A stretch of 20,045 nucleotides of DNA, taken from contig CAZFPB010000021.1 in NCBI GenBank assembly GCA_964520985.1, positions 1 through 20,045 of the forward strand. The letters run 5' to 3'. Below, piece after piece: positions 14,036 to 20,045 of the stretch. Position 1 is the first letter of the stretch. The number at the start of each line of letters is the position of its first letter. Position numbers and translations under genes: made by a program. Under the pieces are notes generated by a model. It had not been told where the DNA came from, did no database searches, and saw only the letters and a list, made by a program, of their open reading frames with translations. This stretch comes from CAYSGL01 sp964520985 (lineage in GTDB: Bacteria > Pseudomonadota > Alphaproteobacteria > Micavibrionales > Micavibrionaceae).

Positions 14036-14344
14036 TCAGTCGAACGGGCAGGGGACTGAAAGCGTCGGGAGCGACGGCAAAGCCGGCAGCGAGAAGCCGG
14101 GAATGCGCAGGGGCAGCGACGGCAACGGCGGCAAATCGATGTCCAGGTCCATGCTGAAGCTGGGCAACTGCGGCAGAGCCGGGAGCGAAAAGCCCGGGAT
14201 GCGCAGCAAGAGCGTCGGCAGTTCTGGCAAGTCGATGTCGAGCGACATGCTGAACGTCGGCAGCGTCGGCAGCGTTGGCAGCGCTGGCAGAGCAAACCCA
14301 GGAACGCGCAAAGCGAGCGTGGGCAGCGCGAAGTTGCAGCTCAT
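14036..14344 (-). CDS. Leu-Pro triple-repeat protein, candidate spike-tip or baseplate factor
   Basis: A 102-residue protein consisting almost wholly of three repeats. Each has LRxPGFxLPALPxLP, a Thr/Ser/Phe-Ser-Met step, and a DLDIDLP turn: residues 8-39, 43-71 and 75-98, with arginines at 13, 48 and 80 (periods of 35 and 32). The termini are distinct: MSCNF at the start and CPFD at the end, giving one cysteine near each end (C3, C99). There is no signal peptide. It starts in an ATGA overlap with the spike gene and lies between spike and gp46-like wedge, as expected for a spike-associated factor. Small Pro-rich proteins are known here in other phage operons, but I cannot name this family. 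The function is inferred from position. Confidence 0.68.
   Translation of the reverse strand: MSCNFALPTLALRVPGFALPALPTLPTLPTFSMSLDIDLPELPTLLLRIPGFSLPALPQLPSFSMDLDIDLPPLPSLPLRIPGFSLPALPSLPTLSVPCPFD
14039..14323 (-). repeat. Three in-frame 96-105-bp repeats
   Basis: The coding repeats of the Leu-Pro protein have arginine-to-arginine periods of 35 and 32 codons. The first unit carries an extra LPT triplet. The two later units are more alike (both RIPGFSLPALP). Confidence 0.82.
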
Positions 14345-15030
14345 GGCACAGGAAGCGCAACACTCACGGACGGGGCAGCAAGGAGCGGCAGTGGTGCTCC
14401 AGGGCTAGGCGTCGGCAGCGATGGCGCTGGGCCGAGAAGGCCGATGGCAACCTTCTGCAGCGGGTCGGCCTTGGTGCCACCAAGGATCACGTTCGCGTCG
14501 ATGCAAACCGTGTCGCCCTGCATGAGGATCGACGCCTGGCCGTTGGTGATCGTGAAGTTGCCGGTGTTGCCGTCGATCTCAAACATCGTCCCGGCCAACG
14601 CGACCTGGAACTTATTCGCCTCGCCGTCGAGCAGGACAACCATCGTGCGCTTCTGGCCATCCTTCGTGGCCATCAGCACCTGACGCCGCTCCTCTTTGCA
14701 CTGGACCTGCGCCGCTTGGCTGGGACCGGTGGAGTGCAGCACCGTGTCACCGGGCTTCAGCTTGCCAACGATGGCAGCGGATCGCGTATCGCGGGCTCCG
14801 GCGTAGACCGAGTTCCGCCCGCCTACGCCCTTGAAACACAGGCCCTCGGCCTTGCCGTTCGCGTCGCTCGGGTACGGACACGATGACAGGCCGAGGCCCT
14901 GAAAGACGTCGCCCTCGCCGAGCGGTTCCACGTCGCCCGGGTCGGGGCTGAGCCGCGTAACGCCCTGCCAGAGCGCTACGCCGCCTTTCACGACGCTGGC
15001 GCCGAGCTCTACGATGTCGGCAATCTTCAC
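14341..15030 (-). CDS. Baseplate spike / assembly protein, Mu gp45-like
   Basis: I start at GTG 15030, giving 229 residues, because it forms a GTGA overlap with the hub stop, has GGAG ten bases upstream, and yields a natural N-terminus (KIADIVELGASVV). A TTG at 15057 would add nine residues. The protein resembles Mu gp45: an OB-like portion with CFKGVGGRNSVYAGARDTRSA, then KPGDTVLHSTG, followed by a beta-helical needle with AGTMFEIDGNTGNFTITNGQASILMQGDTVCIDANVILGG. It should trimerise as the cell-puncturing spike. The C-terminus is a Pro/Leu-rich tail and has no HxH iron-binding tip of the kind found in P2 gpV and Mu gp45, which the adjacent Leu-Pro repeat protein might replace. Confidence 0.8.
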   Translation of the reverse strand: MKIADIVELGASVVKGGVALWQGVTRLSPDPGDVEPLGEGDVFQGLGLSSCPYPSDANGKAEGLCFKGVGGRNSVYAGARDTRSAAIVGKLKPGDTVLHSTGPSQAAQVQCKEERRQVLMATKDGQKRTMVVLLDGEANKFQVALAGTMFEIDGNTGNFTITNGQASILMQGDTVCIDANVILGGTKADPLQKVAIGLLGPAPSLPTPSPGAPLPLLAAPSVSVALPVP

Positions 15031-16217
15031 AGCAGAAACGCTCCAGGGCGCCAGCAAACGAGGTCCGTTGTGGCGCCACCTTCAGGCGAGAAGTTCAGCG
15101 TGCGCTGAGCGATCCAGACCGGCTCGAACACCCGGGCGATCTCGTCTTCGACGTTCGCGATGGTGTCGACGGACCAGACGGCGCCAGAAGTCGGGTCGAT
15201 GTGGCCCTGGACCGTCGCCGTGTAGACCAACGTGTCCTTCAGCCGCTCGCCGACTGCCCGGAACGAAGCGCGCTCCAGTTGGTCAGCGTTCCGCGACTCG
15301 TCATCGCGGTGTGTCATCAGCCGGTAGAGCTGGCCGACATCGAGGTCAGACAGGTCGCCTGGCTTGCGGCGCCCAGAATAGCAGGCCGACTCGATGGTCT
15401 TGCGCAGCTGTGGCGCGAAGTCCGCTGCGGCCTGGACGATGTTGTAGGTCTGGGAAAGGTCTTTGCTTGCCTCACCGGAGCGGCATTGGTTGCCGGTGAA
15501 GAGTGCGAACGTCGGGAAGCTCGAGAAGTCCCGCCGAGCCTTGCCCTTGATGATGTTGTTCCCGACGCCATCCCGGCGCCGAATCAACTTGTAGAGCGGC
15601 GCCTGCTCGTAGTCGGGTGAGCCAAGGAGTAGCAGGTCACGAGCGTCGCCCGGTTGGACCGTGACGCCGAACCGAGCGGAGAGGCGATTCACGAAGTCGT
15701 AGCAGCCAAGCCCAAATTCGGGCTTCAGCTCCTCCATCTTCAGTTCGCGAACGCTGGTGACCTTCTTGCGCGTGCTCTTCTTGAACTTGCCGGATCGGAC
15801 GTTCCGCAGCGGCGTGTCGTCGTTGGCTTCGACCTGCTTGATGCCGACCGGACCTGCAATCTGGAAGATCGCATCGGCCAGCGACATGCCCTCTTTCAGG
15901 GTGATGCCCGGGTCGACGTTGCACTCCACCAGGTCGGCCAGGTAGTCGCGGCCCTCGCAAGTGACCGCGCCGCCGTCGTCGCCAATGTCGGTGATGTCGA
16001 TGCGGCCGAGAACCTGCTGAGCGCCGCCGACGGTCAGCCGAACCGGCTGGAGCTCCAGGTCAGCAAACTCGTCAGCGTCCTGGGAGTAGCCGCTGAAGCT
16101 GAAGCCGTCGGTACTCGTCAGGTACGCCGAGTCGATGGACCAGTTCTTCAGCTTGGTCAGCTGGCGACCGGACCGCTCGAGCTCGACGACCAGCGTGGAC
16201 TCAGTTACCGCGGGCAC
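15027..16217 (-). CDS. Baseplate hub protein, Mu gp44/gpP-like (gp27 class)
   Basis: A 396-residue protein in gp44 position. The N-terminal domain (VELERSGRQLTKLKNWSIDSAY, SFSGYSQDADEFADL, QPVRLTVGGAQQVLGRIDITDIGDDG) follows the gpD/gp44 hub pattern of a strand-rich barrel that binds the tube. The next part (EGRDYLADLVECNVDPGITL, SLADAIFQIAGPVGIKQVEA) is the usual second hub domain. The C-terminal half contains KPEFGLGCYDFVNRLSARFGVTVQPG-type helix/strand units. A GTG start at 16217 gives 17 bases of overlap with the gpN-like gene; no closer start is available. Its trimer links tail tube and spike. Confidence 0.8.
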   Translation of the reverse strand: MPAVTESTLVVELERSGRQLTKLKNWSIDSAYLTSTDGFSFSGYSQDADEFADLELQPVRLTVGGAQQVLGRIDITDIGDDGGAVTCEGRDYLADLVECNVDPGITLKEGMSLADAIFQIAGPVGIKQVEANDDTPLRNVRSGKFKKSTRKKVTSVRELKMEELKPEFGLGCYDFVNRLSARFGVTVQPGDARDLLLLGSPDYEQAPLYKLIRRRDGVGNNIIKGKARRDFSSFPTFALFTGNQCRSGEASKDLSQTYNIVQAAADFAPQLRKTIESACYSGRRKPGDLSDLDVGQLYRLMTHRDDESRNADQLERASFRAVGERLKDTLVYTATVQGHIDPTSGAVWSVDTIANVEDEIARVFEPVWIAQRTLNFSPEGGATTDLVCWRPGAFLL

Positions 16218-17139
16218 GTTGTGGGATGAGCACTTGCGCGCCGGCTGGGATGAGCGGCGAGCGGGTAAGCTGCGGGTTGAGTCGGAGCAGTTCCGCCACC
16301 GTGTGCCCGGTTTCGGCAGCCAGCGACGTCATCGACCGGGCGAAACGCATGGTGACGATCTTGGTGCGGGCTGCCGGGTCGTCCGTGCGGCGCTTGAGCC
16401 TGGTGGCCGTGTCACGCACGCGACGAGCAGACCGCTTCAGCTGCCAGCCGTCGGGATTCTCCAAGCGGTCGGCCGTGTCCTCGATCTTCTCGGCGCGGAA
16501 CGCCACGTCGTCGAGGTAGGCGGCGATGCGGTCGGACTGGCCGAGGATTTGCTGGCCAGCGCCATTGATGGCGCTCAGGACGTCCGTGCCGCCCTCTTCG
16601 CCTTCGAACTGCTCAAACTCTTGGATCGCCGCCAGTTCGTCGTCGGTCTCAGCCAACGCCGCCAACTGCTGAACGGCAACTTCCAGGTTCCGGCCGTCGT
16701 CGACCAGCTCCATCAGCGAGAACGGGTTGACAACATCCGTGTCACCGTCCTCGGGCGCGTACGTGAACTCGACACGGATGTCCGTGCCGTCAGTCTTCAT
16801 CACGTCCGTGTCGTCGGTGTAGCTCGACGGGACGCAGCGAAACTCGCCGTAGACCGGATCCAGCAACTGGCCCGGTTCGCGGTTGCGGAAGTCCTTCAGC
16901 AGCCGAGCAAGCCCCTGCGTGAACAGGTTCTTGTAGGGGCCTTTGAAGATCCCTTCGCGCATCGGGATCGTGTACGTGAACACGAAGTTGTGCGCGCCGG
17001 TCTGCTCAACCAGGTCTTGGTTGCGCCGCTGGAGCTTGTGCTGGACCGACTCGTGCGCGAACGTCACATTGCGCGACGTCACGGGATATTCCACGCCACG
17101 CCACTGAAGCGGCATGAGTAGGTGAAGAGGGTCAGCCAT
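16201..17139 (-). CDS. DNA circularisation N-like protein (Mu gp43) with C-terminal LysM-like segment
   Basis: A 312-residue protein. Residues 8-130 match the DNA-circularisation/gpN N-terminal layout: LMPLQWRGVEYPVTSR, a paired strand (VQHKLQRRNQ...FVFTYTIPM), the helix LFTQGLARLLKDFRNREPGQLLDP and a beta end (IRVEFTYAPED). Residues 140-255 are helical and charged. Residues 262-307 (MRFARSMTSLAAETGHTVAELLRLNPQL..PLIPAGAQVLIP) form a LysM-like fold with the typical 'N..L.....I..G..L.IP' ending. In Mu and relatives this class is a tail/baseplate component, despite its historic name. It starts in a TGATG overlap with the tape measure gene. Confidence 0.78.
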   Translation of the reverse strand: MADPLHLLMPLQWRGVEYPVTSRNVTFAHESVQHKLQRRNQDLVEQTGAHNFVFTYTIPMREGIFKGPYKNLFTQGLARLLKDFRNREPGQLLDPVYGEFRCVPSSYTDDTDVMKTDGTDIRVEFTYAPEDGDTDVVNPFSLMELVDDGRNLEVAVQQLAALAETDDELAAIQEFEQFEGEEGGTDVLSAINGAGQQILGQSDRIAAYLDDVAFRAEKIEDTADRLENPDGWQLKRSARRVRDTATRLKRRTDDPAARTKIVTMRFARSMTSLAAETGHTVAELLRLNPQLTRSPLIPAGAQVLIPQRARGN

Positions 17140-19454
17140 CAGCCTTTGACTGGGGACGGGGTGTTGCCGCGGTTGGGGCCGTTGCCGGCGCTCTTCTCGG
17201 CTGCCTGGAGGCTGATCTTGGCCGCCTCTGCCTGAGTGTCCGCGGCGTCCTTGTTGGTCTTCGCGATCTCCGCCTCCATGCGACGGATCTCTTTCATCGC
17301 GTCGGTTTCGGTGGTCTTCGCAAAGTCGGTTTGCGCATCCGACGGGCCTGCGCCAACGAACTGAGCAACGCCACGAGCGGCCTGCCTAGTGCCTTCTGTA
17401 TCGAGACCACCAGCGCGAACAGACCCGTCCGGCAGCGTCTGCGGCATCAGGTTGCCGAGCTGGAGAGCGCCACCGAAGAGTGACTCGAAAATGCCAGGCT
17501 TCTCGTCCTCCAGCTGTTGCTTCCTGGTGGTATCCAGGAGCCCCTTGGCGCGCTTCAGGTTCGCTTCGTTGCCTTCCAGGCCGCGGATTTCGTTCAGCTC
17601 GCGACCCATCGCTTCGTCAGAGCCTTCGCGCTGCTCGAAGTTGACAACGCCGGATGCGTAGAGGGCCATCGCGCCAGTCACGCCCAGGCTGAGCCCGTCG
17701 AACACTGCTCCGGACATGTTCACACCCTTGCCGTCGACCTTGATGGGACCAGACGACGAGATGGACTTTGAAACGGCGTCCTTGATGGACGAACCGATGC
17801 GAGCACTCGCGATGTCCCACGCGACCTTGGCGGCAATGACCTGGCCAATGGTCGAAAGCGGGTTGTCGACCAGGCTCTCTACGAACTTCCCAAGCAAGCG
17901 CCCGAGAGTCTGAGCGACCGGAATGAGCTTCGTCAGCTCTGGCACCAGCTTCGTCACGGTCGGGAGCAGCTCGTTGCCCAGAACCGTGTTGAAGTTCTTC
18001 ATGACCTCCTTGAATTGGAGGTCAGCGTCTTCCATCCGGGAGTTTGCGCGGCTTGCGATCTCTTTGCTGTCGAGCTTGGCGCCTGCGAACCGGTCGTATT
18101 CCGCCTGGACCGCCGCTCGCCCTGTGCCTTTCTTCTTCGACTCTGCAGCCGAGTAGACCGAGCTGAGGCCGCGGAAGATCTTGACCGACTCGTTGCCGAA
18201 CAGGCCGCCGGTCTTCATCACGTCGCCGCCCGTCTTGTCGAGGACGTCGAGCATGATCTCGAGCGGGTCGCGCAGCTTGGTCGCGTCCGTCTTGGACTTC
18301 AGCTTGTCGTCGCCACCAACCAGCGCCGCGAACTTCTTGCGATGGGTAACGATATCGTTGGAGAGGCGGGCGGATGCGGTGGATGCGTCCGCGCTGCCCT
18401 CTGCGCCACCGCGAGCAACCGCCATCTGGGCAAAGGCGCCCATCGAGCGAAGCAGAGCCGGAGCGTCACCCTCAAACGCCCGCGTTGCAGCGCCAAGCTT
18501 GCCGAAGTCCTGCGCGAGGTCCTTCATCTCGACAGCGCCGAGAGAGCCTTGCTGGGCCAGCGTGCCCATCAGTTCCTTGAGCACCTTCACGCGCTCGATT
18601 GGGTCACTGATGCTGTCTTTGAGGACGTTGAAGGCTTGGCCGGCTGTTGCGCCAAGGTCACCAAGGTCCGTGTCGGTGGCGAGCGCGAGCTCGCCCATGT
18701 CCTTGATGATGTCGCGCGCCGTCTGGAGTTCACCCGTCTTGGTGACGAACTCGCCCATGCCAGCAAGAGCTTCGCTGCCAGAGAACCCGCGAACGCCGCG
18801 GGCTTCACCAAGTAGCCTACCCTTGAGCGACGGGTCGCCTGCCTGGTTGGCGAGCTTCGACGCCTGAGCGCCTTCGCTCATCTGCGTCTGGATGGCACTG
18901 TTCAGTGCAAAGCTGCCGCCAATCGCCAAAGCGCCAGCGCCGATTGCCCCGACCGCCTTCAGCGAGCCGCCAGCGCTTCGGCCAACAGCGCCGACCATGC
19001 CCTTTGCGGCACGCTGGCGCTCACGGAGGGCCGACTCAGCAACGCGAACCTGGCGCCGCTCTGCCGACTTCCGGTCCCGGTCTTCCTGCTGGAAGTGCCG
19101 GTTCTTGATGTTCTGGAGATAGCGGGCGTTCTTTTCCTGCTGACGCTTCTCCCGGTCCTGTGCCCGCAGCTGTTCCGCGTGGAACTGCCGCTTCATCAGG
19201 TTGTGCTGGCGGTCGGACTTCTCGATCTCTTTGGCGATGCGGCGCTGTTCACGCTCAGCCTGTTTCGCAACGTCTGACGATGCGCGGCGGGCCATTGCTG
19301 GGGCGCCAGCAGACGCACCTGCGCCAGAACTGCGCACACCGAAAGCGCGATTCATCCGTGCGTTATGCACGGCTGCGCGCTTCTCGATGGAAGCGAAAGC
19401 CTTGTCGATGTTGGCGGTGCCAACAACCGAGAAGTCGTACTCTAGGATCGCCAT
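17139..19454 (-). CDS. Tail tape measure protein
   Basis: A 771-residue protein of typical tape-measure make-up. Residues 1-38 are an amphipathic start (MAILEYDFSVVGTANIDKAF...IEKRAAVHNARMNRAF). Residues 62-150 are extremely charged with a heptad-like pattern, predicting a long coiled coil. Residues 160-188 hold a glycine-rich hydrophobic patch (AVGAIGAGALAIGGSFAL). Residues about 220-420 (FSGSEALAGMGEFVTKTGEL, LALATDTDLGDLGATAGQAF, LKELMGTLAQQGSL) follow the phage tail tape-measure helical repeat pattern, and the remainder is helical with a Pro/Gly end. At about 0.15 nm per residue it predicts a tail near 115 nm. It lies 13 bases after the upstream gene and shows no convincing ribosome site. 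Confidence 0.88.
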   Translation of the reverse strand: MAILEYDFSVVGTANIDKAFASIEKRAAVHNARMNRAFGVRSSGAGASAGAPAMARRASSDVAKQAEREQRRIAKEIEKSDRQHNLMKRQFHAEQLRAQDREKRQQEKNARYLQNIKNRHFQQEDRDRKSAERRQVRVAESALRERQRAAKGMVGAVGRSAGGSLKAVGAIGAGALAIGGSFALNSAIQTQMSEGAQASKLANQAGDPSLKGRLLGEARGVRGFSGSEALAGMGEFVTKTGELQTARDIIKDMGELALATDTDLGDLGATAGQAFNVLKDSISDPIERVKVLKELMGTLAQQGSLGAVEMKDLAQDFGKLGAATRAFEGDAPALLRSMGAFAQMAVARGGAEGSADASTASARLSNDIVTHRKKFAALVGGDDKLKSKTDATKLRDPLEIMLDVLDKTGGDVMKTGGLFGNESVKIFRGLSSVYSAAESKKKGTGRAAVQAEYDRFAGAKLDSKEIASRANSRMEDADLQFKEVMKNFNTVLGNELLPTVTKLVPELTKLIPVAQTLGRLLGKFVESLVDNPLSTIGQVIAAKVAWDIASARIGSSIKDAVSKSISSSGPIKVDGKGVNMSGAVFDGLSLGVTGAMALYASGVVNFEQREGSDEAMGRELNEIRGLEGNEANLKRAKGLLDTTRKQQLEDEKPGIFESLFGGALQLGNLMPQTLPDGSVRAGGLDTEGTRQAARGVAQFVGAGPSDAQTDFAKTTETDAMKEIRRMEAEIAKTNKDAADTQAEAAKISLQAAEKSAGNGPNRGNTPSPVKG

Positions 19455-19467
19455 TCAGCGGTCGAAA

Positions 19468-20045
19468 TCAGCCGTTGTGGTCTTCAAGTTCACGAGTGCG
19501 CGCGGATAGCTCCAGAGCATCAACCACGTCGATGCTATGAGAGTTTTCCGTAGAGGTCGGGTCGGAGTCGTCGAGCGGCGACAACCAGAAGCCAGTGCCC
19601 AAAGAGAACTTGGCGAGGTCGAATCGCAAAGAATCGGGCAATGTCTGCCACTGGGACTCCAGGACGCGGCACATTGACCAGAGTCTTTCCGCAGACAAGG
19701 AGGCTAGCTTCGCCAAGTCCGGCGAGCTGAGATACAAGAAAGGGAACGACTGCCCACCCTCCATCAGCTTCTTGATCCAGAGCTCGATGTCAGGGTCGTT
19801 GGGATAGGGCCCGTACTTCTGCTGCACCATCAGATAGGCGCTGTACAGAACCGCAATCTCATCGGCGCGCAGCTTGTCCAGATCCTTGGCGCTACGGAAA
19901 ATGCGCCCGTAGACCGGCTGCCCGTTCTCGTCGTCCAGCTGCGACTCGGCGGTGAAGCACGCCATCGCCAACAGCTCCTTGGCCACAGCATCCCCGAGCA
20001 CTTGGCGCATCGTGAGGCCGGTCAGGTCATCCGCGTTGAAGCCGT
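19468..20045 (-). CDS. Probable tail assembly chaperone, partial (5' end outside window)
   Basis: The frame is open at the window edge; at least 191 residues are visible, 11 of them upstream of the first in-frame ATG at 20010, which is therefore not necessarily the start. It is a helical, soluble protein: ADDLTGLTMRQVLGD, LRADEIAVLYSAYLMVQQKYG, FPFLYLSSPDLAKLASL, LWSMCRVLESQWQTLPDSLRFDLAKFSLG. It lies directly upstream of the tape measure, the usual place of gp41/G-type chaperones, and has chaperone-like helix content. I do not recognise the family by sequence. A -1 slippery heptamer near the end was examined and leads only to an early stop. Confidence 0.55.
   Translation of the reverse strand, partial: GFNADDLTGLTMRQVLGDAVAKELLAMACFTAESQLDDENGQPVYGRIFRSAKDLDKLRADEIAVLYSAYLMVQQKYGPYPNDPDIELWIKKLMEGGQSFPFLYLSSPDLAKLASLSAERLWSMCRVLESQWQTLPDSLRFDLAKFSLGTGFWLSPLDDSDPTSTENSHSIDVVDALELSARTRELEDHNG

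Noticed and set aside
13734..14363. 209-codon minus-strand ORF across the Leu-Pro gene and gp46-like gene
   Set aside because: It is another frame of two better-supported genes and has no recognisable domain.
19589..19600. TTTGGGC slippery heptamer in the gene before the tape measure
   Set aside because: A -1 shift reaches a TAG after about 22 codons, so no extended G-T type product would be formed.

Overview
The window is a late structural region of a tailed phage or prophage with a contractile (Mu-like, myovirus) tail. Nearly every gene is on the minus strand, so the biological reading order runs from base 20045 down to base 1. The DNA is G+C rich and genes are tightly packed, with 1-4 bp stop/start overlaps throughout. 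Two lipoproteins with clear lipoboxes suggest a Gram-negative host. The species cannot be fixed from this sequence. No capsid, terminase or integrase gene is in the window, so free phage versus prophage is open.

Tail core and baseplate (20045 to about 10306, minus strand) follow the order of phage Mu genes gp41 to gp48. They are: a partial protein probably acting as tail assembly chaperone, the 771-aa tape measure, a DNA-circularisation (gpN-like) protein with a C-terminal LysM-like segment, a gp44/gpP-like hub, a gp45-like spike, a 102-aa Leu-Pro triple-repeat protein, a gp46/gp25-like wedge, a gp47/gpJ-like baseplate protein, a small unrecognised protein and a gp48/gpI-position protein. The last two share a domain in different arrangements.

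Fibre and adhesin region (10305 to about 2728) encodes a C1q/TNF-like tail-tip protein, a 362-aa protein with three helix-plus-His/Asp repeats, a 415-aa tail-fibre-like protein, two LamG/concanavalin-like proteins (one with 17 tandem repeats of about 21 residues), a 135-aa phage structural protein and a BppU-like protein. Inside this region, on the plus strand, lies a two-gene lipoprotein cassette (8958-9709) that looks like a lysogenic-conversion moron. The cassette and the adjacent C1q-like gene are visibly poorer in G+C than the baseplate genes.

Lysis and accessory end (2731 to 1, minus strand): a Cys4 mini-protein, an M15-type peptidoglycan peptidase (endolysin), a coiled-coil protein, a single-pass membrane protein, a probable zinc ribbon that follows the membrane gene in the same frame after a TGA stop, a Dam-type adenine methyltransferase, and the start of an HTH plus metallophosphoesterase protein cut by the window edge. 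Most of these genes are linked by ATGA or GTGA overlaps, which suggests one translationally coupled operon.

Most distinctive points: the Leu-Pro repeat protein next to a spike that lacks the usual HxH tip, the domain shared by the two genes after gpJ, the concentration of adhesin-like folds, the antisense lipoprotein pair, and the possible TGA read-through into a zinc ribbon. No stretch longer than 300 bases lacks a gene; the largest gap is 5577-5722.
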